34,210 bases of DNA from Actinomycetes bacterium. GTDB lineage: Bacteria; Actinomycetota; Acidimicrobiia; Acidimicrobiales; SZUA-35. The DNA lies in contig JAAETV010000085.1 of assembly GCA_024227975.1 (NCBI GenBank), positions 1-34,210 of the forward strand. Reading direction: 5' to 3'. The position numbers were made by a program, and so were the translations under genes. The notes beneath the pieces are model-generated. The model saw nothing but the letters and a program-made list of their open reading frames with translations. It did no database searches and was not told the DNA's origin. Of the stretch, positions 1-7,206 are shown piece after piece (positions within the stretch are counted from its first letter, which is position 1; the number at the start of each line of letters is the position of its first letter).

Positions 1-65
1 CGCCGTTTCGTGTCAGAGATCGCCTGACGGCTGTCTGATGGGAGTGCCCGACGGGGGGATCGGGA

Positions 66-1163
66 TCAGGCCTTGATGATGGCCTGGCGGATGGTGTGGT
101 GGTCGATTGATTCGTAGTCGGGCTCAGGGGCCACCCCAGGACCGGAGGGGACCGAGACGGTACCGTCGGTCATCGACAGATCGGGCCAGGGGTCGCTGGC
201 CAACCAGCGTCCGGCGGGTGAGATGTCGCCAGTGAGGGTGAAACCGGGGAGACCGGCCACTGCGGCCAGGGAATGACGCCCAAGCCCACTCTCGACCATC
301 CCGCCGGCGGTCAGAGCCAGCCCCAGCCCCAACGCCCGATCGTGCATCGAGATGGCGGCCCCGATCCCGCCAAGACCGGGTGGTTTGATCGAGACACCGC
401 TGAGGACCCCGTGGCGGGCCAGCCGGTCGACGGTCACAAGGTCGGTCGCCGCCTCGTCGGCCACGATCGGTACCGGGCTGGCCTCGACCAGGACCGCAGC
501 CGTGGTTTCGTCACCGGGAGCGAAGGGTTGCTCGATGGAGGTCACCCCTGAGGTGGCTAGCTCGGTCAGGAGAGAGACATGATCCCGCCGGTATGAGCCG
601 TTGCCGTCGAGCTGGATCTCGACTCCGGGGACCTGAGCCTGGATCTGTTCTACCACCTGTTGATCGTGGCCAGGTTCGATCTTCAGCTTGACCCGGGCGA
701 ACCCCTCGGCCACCAGGTCGGCAATCCGTTCGGTCACCTCGTCCCGGGAGCCGAGACCGACAGCGGCTCCCGCCTTCACTTCAGTTGTGCCATGGCCCAG
801 GTGGTCGGCCAGGGAGGTCCCGTCGGCTCGCAGTTCGGCATCGAGCAAGGCCATCTCCAGGGCCGCCTTGGCCATCGGGTTGCCGCCAACTACGGCCAGT
901 CGGTTGAGGACATCACCCGCCGTCAGACGATGACCGACGATGCGGGGACCGAGCTCATCTTCGAGGATGATGAAAGCCCCGCCCGCGAACTCGTCGGAAT
1001 AGGTCGGCTCGGGCAGGGCCGAGCACTCGCCCCACCCATGGCCGCTATCGGTCTCGATCCGGACCACAACCAGTTCGCGGGTGGTCATCGTCCCATGGGC
1101 GGCAACGAACGGCTCGACCAGGGGAAGGTTCAGCAGGCGCAACTCGATGCGATCGACCAGCAT
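66..1163 (-). CDS. menC: o-succinylbenzoate synthase (enolase superfamily)
   Basis: This 365-residue protein has the full enolase-superfamily layout: an N-terminal capping domain (about residues 1-120) and a C-terminal barrel. The barrel carries a KLK motif at 159-161, metal ligands D186, E211 and D236, and a second catalytic lysine K260 in SIKPPG. The KxK/D/E/D/K set is that of the MLE/OSBS subgroup. MenC dehydrates SHCHC to o-succinylbenzoate in menaquinone synthesis, in the cytosol. The ATG start is at 1161-1163. No other men gene is visible, so the choice of MenC over N-succinylamino-acid racemase or dipeptide epimerase rests on overall resemblance, and the substrate is inferred. The 65 bases between its stop and the window edge hold nothing assignable. 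Confidence 0.82.
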   Translation of the reverse strand: MLVDRIELRLLNLPLVEPFVAAHGTMTTRELVVVRIETDSGHGWGECSALPEPTYSDEFAGGAFIILEDELGPRIVGHRLTAGDVLNRLAVVGGNPMAKAALEMALLDAELRADGTSLADHLGHGTTEVKAGAAVGLGSRDEVTERIADLVAEGFARVKLKIEPGHDQQVVEQIQAQVPGVEIQLDGNGSYRRDHVSLLTELATSGVTSIEQPFAPGDETTAAVLVEASPVPIVADEAATDLVTVDRLARHGVLSGVSIKPPGLGGIGAAISMHDRALGLGLALTAGGMVESGLGRHSLAAVAGLPGFTLTGDISPAGRWLASDPWPDLSMTDGTVSVPSGPGVAPEPDYESIDHHTIRQAIIKA

Positions 1164-1297
1164 GGCTCGCCAAGGTAGCCGCCAACCCCGGTCCCACCGG
1201 TCGATGGGGGAGGATGGCTACCCAATCGGGTCCAGGATCGAGCTCATGTTCGATGCCGGATGGTGACCTCACACACCGCGTCGAGGCTTGGGTTCGC

Positions 1298-1735
1298 TCA
1301 GCCAGTTGAGTGGGCTGTGACTGCCCGGGCTGCTTGATTGGCGAGGTTGGCCCCGATGATGATCAAGGTCAAGGCGATGATCATCCCGATCGACAGGACG
1401 ACCGTCCACAGAGTCAGGTAGCGGGTCGTGGCCCAGGCACCGAGGAGGGCAAGGACTGGAGCCAGCATGATACTGAGGATTCCGGTTGTGATCAGGACAA
1501 AGGCGCCCCGCCGAACGGGAGCCCAACCCGCCTTGTGGCCCACTTCCCATGCCTGATCGGAGGCCAGGGTGGCCTGGGTGCGGATCCCGGCCAAGCCGTT
1601 TCGGTCGAGCCGCCCAGTTGCCGCTCGCCGGGCGATCGTGCGCACGGTGATACCAGCCCCGATCAGAATCAGAGAGGTGCAGGCAGTAGACGCAATTGCC
1701 CCCAACCATGGTTCTTCACTCCCCAGCAACACCAC
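1298..1735 (-). CDS. SdpI-family membrane protein
   Basis: A 145-residue hydrophobic protein starting at GTG. It has about three membrane segments: roughly residues 11-32, 76-100 and 107-131. Between the first and second lies the segment GIRTQATLASDQAWEVGHKA, which resembles the conserved GIRT-S-WxxxH signature of the SdpI/YhfL family. The best-known member, Bacillus SdpI, is an immunity protein and signal receptor for the SdpC toxin. Most actinobacterial members have no assigned role and no toxin partner, and none is seen here. It lies upstream of menC on the same strand with a gap of about 130 bp. Family call is moderately firm; function is unknown. Confidence 0.6.
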   Translation of the reverse strand: MVLLGSEEPWLGAIASTACTSLILIGAGITVRTIARRAATGRLDRNGLAGIRTQATLASDQAWEVGHKAGWAPVRRGAFVLITTGILSIMLAPVLALLGAWATTRYLTLWTVVLSIGMIIALTLIIIGANLANQAARAVTAHSTG

Positions 1736-1899
1736 CAGTCGAAAGCTACCAGCCCCCCGTAACCAGTCGATATCACCCCCAACCGGGGCCGGTCCGGGTC
1801 ACGCCGTCCGGGTCTGTTCAAAGCCAACGGCCCCGCGTCGCCTTGGCTCTTGACGGGGCACGCTGACTAACGTGGATCAGAGTCGACAAAGGGGGCTCC

Positions 1900-2784
1900 G
1901 TGAGCGAGCACGTCCGCTATATCGATCGTACCCGTGACTACTACCTGGGTCAGGGCTACGAGAAGCCCTATGCCTGGGCCCATCACACCGACGCCCCATT
2001 CGCCACCCTCGACAAGCCACTGTCGGAGTGTCGGGTCGCCATCGTCTCTACCTCCGACATCGCCATCCAGGGCCCAGACGGCAAGCGTGACCGGAGCCAT
2101 GAGTTCTCCGTCGGGAACGTCTACTCCTTGCCGGCCGACACTCCGTTGGAGCTCCTGTACTCCCGGCAGGAGCACTACGACCAGCACGCAACCACTCTTG
2201 AAGATGTCAATGCCTACTATCCGGTTGCTCGGCTCCAGGAACTGGTCGAGCGGGGACGGCTCGGTTCGCTGGCCCCTCGCTTTCATGGGGTCTACACCGG
2301 CTACTCACAGCGCAAGACCGCCGAGGTCGACGCTCCCGAGGTGTTGCGTCGCTGCCAGGAAGACGAGGTCGACCTGGCCATCATGACTCCAGTTTGACCG
2401 GTCTGTCACCAGACCGTGAGTCTGGTCGCCCGCTATCTCGAAGCCAATGGTATTCCGACCGTGGTGTTCGGGACGGCCAAGGACATCGTCGAGCACTGTG
2501 GGGTCGCCCGCTTCGTCTTCGTCGACTTCCCCCTGGGCAATTCGTGTGGTCGTAGCTTCGATTCTGAGCATCAGCATGAGGTGTTGGAGCTCGGCTTGCG
2601 TCTGGTCGAGACGGCGGTCGCTCCGCGGATGACGGTCCAGACTCCCGATGTGTGGAGCGACGACGATCGCTGGAAGCAGCTCATCTTCACCGAAGAGCAG
2701 CCATTCTTGAGTGGGGAGGCGCTGGAGAATTGGCTGGCGGCCAAGCAGCGTTACCGCGACCAGAAGCAGACGGGAGCGTCGTGA
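1900..2784 (+). CDS. GrdB-like selenoprotein (glycine/sarcosine/betaine reductase selenoprotein B family), Sec at in-frame TGA
   Basis: Read through the TGA at 2395-2397, the frame gives one 294-residue protein with Sec166. Residues 1-165 begin MSEHVRYIDRTRDYY and end DLAIMTPV. Downstream the same frame continues U-P-V-C-HQTVSLVARYLE and then IVEHCGVARFVFVDFPLGN. Both halves match one family: the short GrdB/PrdB-like proteins of aerobic bacteria, in which this site is Cys or Sec. UPVC (Sec166, Cys169) is a CxxC-type redox motif. A SECIS-like hairpin follows the TGA. The GTG start has AAAGGGGG just upstream. The stop overlaps the glutaredoxin start (GTGA, 2781-2784). Unlike true GrdB, no GrdA, GrdC or GrdD is nearby, so classical glycine reductase activity is unlikely; a thiol/selenol reductase is inferred. 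The substrate is unknown. A pseudogene is the alternative, but intact family sequence on both sides argues against it. Confidence 0.88.
2395..2397 (+). other. Selenocysteine codon (TGA) of the GrdB-like gene
   Basis: The TGA lies in frame between ATGACTCCAGTT and CCGGTCTGTCAC, giving V-U-P-V-C-H. It occupies the first position of the UxxC motif where non-seleno homologues carry Cys. The predicted SECIS loop GU is 19 nt downstream. Confidence 0.87.
2408..2426 (+). promoter_or_regulatory. Bacterial SECIS element of the GrdB-like gene
   Basis: The 19-nt hairpin has arms ACCAGAC (2408-2414) and GTCTGGT (2420-2426), seven perfect pairs, closing a CGTGA loop. The loop has G as its second base and GU at 2416-2417. 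It starts 11 nt after the TGA. Bacterial SECIS elements bound by SelB have a short stem, a GU in the apical loop and the loop roughly 16-37 nt from the UGA. An overlapping competing hairpin (2400-2405 with 2410-2415, loop TCAC) lacks the GU. Confidence 0.8.
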
Positions 2785-3065
2785 GCGGATCAGGTGCCCC
2801 AGAGGAACCTGGCGCCAAGCCGACCTTGACCGTCTATTCCTCTCCCCTGTGCGGACCGTGCGAGCGGATGAAGGCTTGGCTCAGTGAGCGCGACCTCGAC
2901 TTCGAGGTGAAGGACGTGATGATGGATCCCGACGCCGGCGAGCTATTGGAAGCCAACGACATCCGGACGACGCCCGTGCTCCAAGTCGACGACGAGTTCA
3001 TCGTTGGTTTCGATGTCGGCGCCATCGAGAGGGCTCTGGCCGGCGCCTCGGAGTCAGGCTCGTAG
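2781..3065 (+). CDS. Glutaredoxin-like protein (CGPC)
   Basis: A 94-residue thioredoxin-fold protein. It begins at GTG 2781, which overlaps the stop of the selenoprotein (GTGA), so translation is probably coupled. LTVYSSPLCGPCERM gives a beta strand followed by the active-site CGPC (Cys24, Cys27). TTPVLQVDDEFIVGF has the cis-proline (P65) and the GF turn typical of glutaredoxins and NrdH. The 14 residues before LTVYSS look like a flexible tail. The 4-nt overlap suggests that it works with the GrdB-like protein, for example as its electron donor or by resolving a selenenyl-sulfide at UPVC. That partnership is inferred from position only. A longer open frame from 2652 overlaps the selenoprotein and is rejected as the start. 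Confidence 0.85.
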   Translation: MSGSGAPEEPGAKPTLTVYSSPLCGPCERMKAWLSERDLDFEVKDVMMDPDAGELLEANDIRTTPVLQVDDEFIVGFDVGAIERALAGASESGS

Positions 3066-3211
3066 GCAGAGACCTCGGATCGATGAGTGGTCCCCGGGGA
3101 TCGCGTGGAGTGTCAGCATCAATTGAGCACCTCGTGAACCTTCGGCTTCAAAGCGCCGCAGCTCTCGACCGTCTTCGTCGTCGCCTAGGCCCCAAGATCA
3201 TCCATATCCGC

Positions 3212-3242
3212 TATTGACAAGATTATTTGTCAATACGAGAAT
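3212..3242 (+). promoter_or_regulatory. ArsR-type operator overlapping a leaderless promoter
   Basis: A perfect inverted repeat, TATTGACAA (3212-3220) and TTGTCAATA (3227-3235), is separated by GATTAT. The left arm contains a consensus -35 TTGACA (3214-3219). After 17 nt comes GAGAAT (3237-3242), a 4/6 match to -10. The ATG of the ArsR gene is at 3249, seven bases after the -10, so the transcript would start at or next to the start codon. A bound dimer would cover the -35, which fits autorepression. Confidence 0.65.
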
Positions 3243-3248
3243 TGGCGA

Positions 3249-3839
3249 ATGCAAGAGCTCCAGGTCATCGACGAAACCCAGGTTGCGCTGGCACTCCTCG
3301 ACCCCGTGAGGGCCAGGGCTTTGGCTGCCCTGGCTGAGCCCGGCTCGGCCTCTACGGTTGCCGCTGCGCTGGGGGAGCGGCGGCAGAAGGTGAACTATCA
3401 CCTGAGGGTGTTGGAAGAGCACGGCCTGGTCAACTTGGTCGAGGAGCGTCCTCGCCGTGGGTTGACGGAGCGGGTGCTGGTGGCATCGGCCCGCTCCTAT
3501 GTGCTGTCACCGGTCCTGCTCGGAGATCGGGCGGCTGATCCGGCCCGTACCGATCGGCTCTCGACCCGCTATCTGATTGCAGTTGCTGCTCGCATGGTGC
3601 GGGAGGTGGCCCAGCTGGCCCGACGGGCCGAAAAGGCAGCCAAGCCGTTGGCCACCCTGGCCATTGACACCGAGATTCGCTTTGCCTCGGCTGCCGACCG
3701 GGCTGCCTTCACCAAGGACTTGAGTGCCGCCGTGACCACGCTGGCTGGTCGCTATCACAGCGAAGCTGCAGCAGGCGGGCGCTGGCACCGTCTGATCGTT
3801 GCTGCTCACCCCCATCCCAATCCGCCTGAGGAGGCCTGA
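3249..3839 (+). CDS. ArsR-family winged-helix transcriptional regulator
   Basis: This 196-residue protein has an ArsR-type HTH in its first third: LLDPVRARALAALAEPGSA, then TVAAALGERRQKVNYHLRVLEEHGLV as helices 2-3 and recognition helix, then the wing VEERPRRGLTERV. No Cys pair for metal sensing is present, so it belongs to the non-metal ArsR subgroup. The C-terminal half may be a dimerisation or ligand domain. The ATG sits directly after a promoter/operator palindrome with no room for a Shine-Dalgarno, suggesting a leaderless message. The next gene, an SRPBCC protein, starts 4 nt after its stop. ArsR-SRPBCC (AHSA1) pairs are common in actinobacteria and are usually co-regulated. The ligand is unknown. 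Confidence 0.8.
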   Translation: MQELQVIDETQVALALLDPVRARALAALAEPGSASTVAAALGERRQKVNYHLRVLEEHGLVNLVEERPRRGLTERVLVASARSYVLSPVLLGDRAADPARTDRLSTRYLIAVAARMVREVAQLARRAEKAAKPLATLAIDTEIRFASAADRAAFTKDLSAAVTTLAGRYHSEAAAGGRWHRLIVAAHPHPNPPEEA

Positions 3840-3843
3840 AGTC

Positions 3844-4614
3844 ATGTCCGATGATCGTTCGATCGAGCTGGAAGTCGAGGTTCCCGGTAGTCCCGAGGAG
3901 GTGTGGCAGGCCATCGCCACCGGGCCCGGGATCTCATCGTGGTACGTGCCCCATACCGTCGAGGAACAGGAAGGAGGAGCGGCTGTTGCCCGTTTCGGCC
4001 CTGGGCCCGAGATGGAGGTCGGGGGTCGGGTGGCGGCCTGGGACCCACCACATCGGATCGTATTCGACGGTGGTGAGGGGGTCGACGGGTTGGCCTTCGA
4101 GTGGCTGGTCGAAGCTCGCGATGGTGGAAGCTGCGTGGTCCGGCTGGTCAACACCGGGTTCGGATCGGGCGATGACTGGGATGCTCAGTACGACGGGATG
4201 AGCGAGGGCTGGCCCATGTTCCTTCGCAACCTCCAACTCCACCTGGAGCACTTTGCTGGTCAGGGGGCGACACCGGCCCTGCCTTCTGGTGTCTGGGCCG
4301 GCCACCGTGACGAGTCCTGGCGAACCCTGACCGAGGCCCTTGGCCTCCCGAGTGCTCCGGGTATCGGCCGGCGAATCGAGGTGTCAGGAGCCGACACCCC
4401 AACCCTGGCCGGAACCGTGGTCGACACCACTCCCCACCGGATCTCACTCCTGGTCGATCAACCGGCGGCGGGCACAGGCTTCCTGGCCGTCGAAGGTACC
4501 GGCGAACACATGAGCATCTCCATCTGGCTCTATCTCTACGGAGCTGATGGGGCGGCCGCGGTGGAGCGCGACGAGCCCCGATGGAGCGACTGGCTGGCCA
4601 AACGAGGACTCTGA
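3844..4614 (+). CDS. SRPBCC (AHSA1/START-like) domain protein
   Basis: A 256-residue protein. Residues 1-140 have the SRPBCC pattern: IELEVEVPGSPEEVWQAIATGPGISSWYVPH at the start, DPPHRIVF in the middle, and the final long helix GMSEGWPMFLRNLQLHLEHF. The last 100 residues form a second, less recognisable part that may be a degenerate repeat of the fold. The ATG at 3844 is 4 nt after the ArsR stop, with GAGGAGG just upstream. Such proteins bind hydrophobic ligands or act as small enzymes in the cytosol. The ArsR pairing suggests the two are expressed together in response to an unknown compound. Function not assignable beyond the fold. Confidence 0.72.
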   Translation: MSDDRSIELEVEVPGSPEEVWQAIATGPGISSWYVPHTVEEQEGGAAVARFGPGPEMEVGGRVAAWDPPHRIVFDGGEGVDGLAFEWLVEARDGGSCVVRLVNTGFGSGDDWDAQYDGMSEGWPMFLRNLQLHLEHFAGQGATPALPSGVWAGHRDESWRTLTEALGLPSAPGIGRRIEVSGADTPTLAGTVVDTTPHRISLLVDQPAAGTGFLAVEGTGEHMSISIWLYLYGADGAAAVERDEPRWSDWLAKRGL

Positions 4615-4656
4615 GTTCGAAGGTCACCCAGGGAGGGACCCAGACCGGACCGGAGG

Positions 4657-5517
4657 CTAGAGGGAGCGGGCCAGGTCCCTGAGCTGTTGGGCGCCCCCAC
4701 TGGTGATCGGGTCGCCATGGCCGACCAGGATGGCCTCAACCGTCTCCGTTGCCAGCGCCTTGACCGATTCGTGAGCCAGGTCCAGATCGTCGGTGAACTC
4801 GGCGACTGGGCCATCGAGGTGACCGTCGTTGGTCACCACCGCGTCGCCGGCCACCAACAGCCCACTACCAGGATCGAGGACTGAGATGTGGCCAGGAGTG
4901 TGACCGGGTGTGCCGATCACATGGAGACCGAAGACCTCGTCACCGTCGGTGATCGACACCAGGTCACGGGGTGCAGCGAGTGACTCGACGTCACCGGCGC
5001 CGGCGTAACCAACGGCAGCCGGGGCCAGGGTCAGCACTTGGTCGAGGCCGCCGACATGGTCCCCATGGGCGTGGGTCACCACCACATGATCGACGTCGTG
5101 CCAACCGAAGCTGAGGGCCGACAGGGCGTCGGTGATCTTGTCGGCATTGCCAGCCGTGCCCGTATCGACAATGGCCACCTCATTGCCCCGAGCCAGCACA
5201 TAGGCCGACACGAATCCGAAGCTGACCCGTTCCCACTGGAGCCCGTCTCGTCCGGCCGCCCCACCGCTGGCCTTCTCGTCATCGTCACGCTCGGTGCCCG
5301 CTGCCTGGCTGGTGGAGCTGGCACCGGGCTCGGTCGCGTCGCTGGTCGACGAGCTGGACCCGGAATCGTCGCCGGGAGAGTCCGAGGCTCCGTCATTCCC
5401 GGTTCCCGAGGAACAGGCGGCAACCCCGGTGCCGAGGACGGCTACGGCCAGGGTCCCTTTGCCGAGCTCTGACAAGAACAACCGGCGACTCAGACTCAGA
5501 CGATGGAGACGGGTCAT
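4657..5517 (-). CDS. MBL-fold metallo-hydrolase, exported lipoprotein
   Basis: The 286-residue protein starts with a twin-arginine-like segment (SRRLFL, residues 10-15), a hydrophobic stretch, and a lipobox GVAAC with the lipidated Cys at 35. A low-complexity Ser/Gly/Asp linker runs from about 36 to 90. The catalytic domain carries THAHGDH (H149, H151, D153, H154), GTPGHTPGH (H206, H210), D225 in LLVAGDAV and H267 in LVGHGDP. These are the two-zinc ligands of the glyoxalase-II/beta-lactamase-like superfamily. It should be a hydrolase anchored outside the membrane. The substrate is not predictable; GTPGHTPGH is typical of glyoxalase II and quorum-lactonase-like members. It is convergent with the SRPBCC gene and probably transcribed after the EthD-like gene. 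Confidence 0.78.
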   Translation of the reverse strand: MTRLHRLSLSRRLFLSELGKGTLAVAVLGTGVAACSSGTGNDGASDSPGDDSGSSSSTSDATEPGASSTSQAAGTERDDDEKASGGAAGRDGLQWERVSFGFVSAYVLARGNEVAIVDTGTAGNADKITDALSALSFGWHDVDHVVVTHAHGDHVGGLDQVLTLAPAAVGYAGAGDVESLAAPRDLVSITDGDEVFGLHVIGTPGHTPGHISVLDPGSGLLVAGDAVVTNDGHLDGPVAEFTDDLDLAHESVKALATETVEAILVGHGDPITSGGAQQLRDLARSL

Positions 5518-5602
5518 GGTTTCGGAGAACCCCCGAGGCTGGTGACAACTTCCGGCGGCGCTCGTCGAAGGCTCGGCGCTTCCTCAATCAGGTGGGTTGC
5601 AG

Positions 5603-5929
5603 CTAGGCCTCGACGAGGTCGCTGGCTTGTGAGACCAGGCTCGTCTTGGCTGAGCTGAGGTCGATGGCGTCGGTCATCGTGAACCCGCTCATTGCTTGAC
5701 CCAATGCCTTCATGGCGGCACCGGGATCATCGGTCTCGAGCTCGTAGATGGCGACATAGGCGTGCTCGGTCACGCCTGGCATCAGGTCAGCCACCTTGAA
5801 ACGCTGAGCCCTGACGAACCCGTCGACCTGGAGCACCTCACCCAGGTGCACATCGTTGTACCAGGTGTTGTAGTCATCGTCGCGGCCTTCGACCGGATCG
5901 GTGAACACGAGAAGCACATGCTTGGTCAT
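5603..5929 (-). CDS. EthD-like dimeric alpha-beta barrel protein
   Basis: A 108-residue cytosolic protein beginning MTKHVLLVFTDPVEGRDDDYNTWYNDVHLGEVLQVDGF. The pattern of an N-terminal strand, then D-YNTWYNDVHL with a conserved His, then the VDGFVRAQRF strand is that of EthD/DUF4286-like ferredoxin-fold proteins, which form dimeric barrels. It has no transmembrane or secretion signal. Members are found near degradation enzymes but few have known reactions. It is divergent from the M20 operon across about 60 bp and lies upstream of the MBL lipoprotein on the same strand (85 bp gap). Function unknown. Confidence 0.62.
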   Translation of the reverse strand: MTKHVLLVFTDPVEGRDDDYNTWYNDVHLGEVLQVDGFVRAQRFKVADLMPGVTEHAYVAIYELETDDPGAAMKALGQAMSGFTMTDAIDLSSAKTSLVSQASDLVEA

Positions 5930-5979
5930 GTACCGATCGTAATCCTCGATGCTCTTCGACAGCGAGCCGTTGGCGCACC

Positions 5980-5985
5980 TAGCGT
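5980..5985 (+). promoter_or_regulatory. Candidate -10 element for the M20-UGSC operon
   Basis: TAGCGT lies 6 nt before the ATG at 5992, the spacing of a leaderless start. The -35 is unclear (TTCGAC at 5955-5960, spacer 19). It resembles TAGCCT at 8861 (before the riboswitch) and TAGCAT at 23561 (before the aminotransferase). Confidence 0.35.
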
Positions 5986-5991
5986 TTGATC

Positions 5992-7206
5992 ATGGTGAAG
6001 AGCGTGAAGGAAGCGACCAAGGCCGAAGTAGACGGGGCTAGTGACGCCCTGATCGAGTTGTCCCACCGGATTTGGGGCCACCCCGAACTGGCTTTCGAGG
6101 AGGAGCAGACATCGGCCGCCTGCGCCGAGATGCTCGATGATGTCGGTTTCAAGGTCACCACCGGGGTGGCTGGCCTGCCGACGGCTTTCGTCGCCGAGTA
6201 CGGCTCGGGTCCGTTGACGGTCGGGATCTGCTGCGAGCTCGACGCCTTGCCCGACATCGGTCACGCCTGTGGCCACAACATGATCGCAGCGGCCGGGGTC
6301 GGGGCCGGCCTGGGGTTGGCTCGGGTCGCCGACGAGCTCGGCCTCACCATCCGGGTTCTCGGCACTCCGGCTGAGGAGCTCGGCGGCGGCAAGATCATCA
6401 TGCTCGAAGAGGGGGCCTTCGACGGCCTCCACATGGCCATGATGGTTCACCCCTCACCGAACGAGAACGACGTCTTTCCCACCCTGGCCATCAGCCAATC
6501 TGACTTCCACTACCACGGCAAGACGGCCCACGCCTCGGTCTCCCCCCATGTCGGTATCAACGCCTCCGATGCCATCACCGTGGCTCAGGTCAGCATCGGT
6601 CTGCTCCGCCAGCACCTCAACTCGGGCGACCAGATCCATGGGATCGTGCTCAAAGGGGGAGAGGCGGCCAACATCGTTCCTGCTGAGACCACGGCCCGAT
6701 TCTTTGTCAGGGCCCCCGACCTGGAAGCCCTTGCCCGCCTGGAGCCCCGGGTCAGGGCCTGTTTCGAAGCGGGGGCGCTGGCTACCGGATCCAGTCTCGA
6801 CGTCGAAGCCCTCGGACCCCCTTACAGCGAGTTCAACCACGACCTGGAATTGGCCGACCTCTACCGGGCCAACGCCATCGAACTGGGGCGTTGCCTCGGT
6901 GATCGCCCGACCGTGGGAGCGGGTTCGACCGACATGGCAAATGTGTCGCTGCTCATGCCAACCATCCATCCCATGCTCAGCCTCGACTGCCTCCCCGTCG
7001 TCAATCACCAGCCCGAGTTCACGGCCCAGTGCCGGACCCCTCTGGCCGATCAGGCCCTGCTCGACGGAGCGGTGGCCATGGCCTGGACCTGTGCCGATGC
7101 CGCAACCGACGACACCATCCGCCGTCGTCTCCTCGACGCCGACACCAGCTACGGGGGTCGGTCCCAGTACCCCTGGCGTTTCGAGGGTGACAACCAGGCC
7201 ACATGA
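5992..7206 (+). CDS. M20-family metallo-amidohydrolase/peptidase
   Basis: A 404-residue enzyme of the M20D/aminoacylase type. Metal-binding motifs are seen in CCELDALPDIGHACGHN (D84, H91, C93, H95), TPAEELGGG (E128/E129) and MVHPSPN (H153). The dimerisation insert starts at FHYHGKTAHASVSPHVGINASDA, with the conserved GxxAHAS. The family hydrolyses amide bonds of N-acyl amino acids, p-aminobenzoyl-glutamate or small peptides, using two metal ions in the cytosol. ATG 5992 is chosen over the upstream TTG (5986) because a -10-like TAGCGT lies just before it. Its stop overlaps the next start (ATGA, 7203-7206). The three-gene operon ends in a UGSC selenoprotein. The link between an amidohydrolase and a selenoprotein is striking and its substrate is unknown. 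Confidence 0.85.
   Translation: MVKSVKEATKAEVDGASDALIELSHRIWGHPELAFEEEQTSAACAEMLDDVGFKVTTGVAGLPTAFVAEYGSGPLTVGICCELDALPDIGHACGHNMIAAAGVGAGLGLARVADELGLTIRVLGTPAEELGGGKIIMLEEGAFDGLHMAMMVHPSPNENDVFPTLAISQSDFHYHGKTAHASVSPHVGINASDAITVAQVSIGLLRQHLNSGDQIHGIVLKGGEAANIVPAETTARFFVRAPDLEALARLEPRVRACFEAGALATGSSLDVEALGPPYSEFNHDLELADLYRANAIELGRCLGDRPTVGAGSTDMANVSLLMPTIHPMLSLDCLPVVNHQPEFTAQCRTPLADQALLDGAVAMAWTCADAATDDTIRRRLLDADTSYGGRSQYPWRFEGDNQAT

Noticed and set aside
1850..1873. Promoter TTGACG (1850) with TAACGT (1868) for the GrdB-like gene
   Set aside because: The spacer is only 12 nt. TAACGT may still be a -10, but no -35 is credible.
2400..2415. Hairpin GGTCTG-TCAC-CAGACC as the SECIS element
   Set aside because: It starts too close to the TGA and has no GU in the loop. 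The overlapping hairpin at 2408-2426 fits better.
2416..2784. Separate gene starting at GTG 2416
   Set aside because: It is the second half of the GrdB-like protein, lacks a Shine-Dalgarno, and its start lies inside the SECIS loop.
1900..2784. The three split genes are pseudogenes
   Set aside because: There is only one TGA in each, no frameshift, intact sequence on both sides, a precise position at the redox Cys, and a hairpin in all three.
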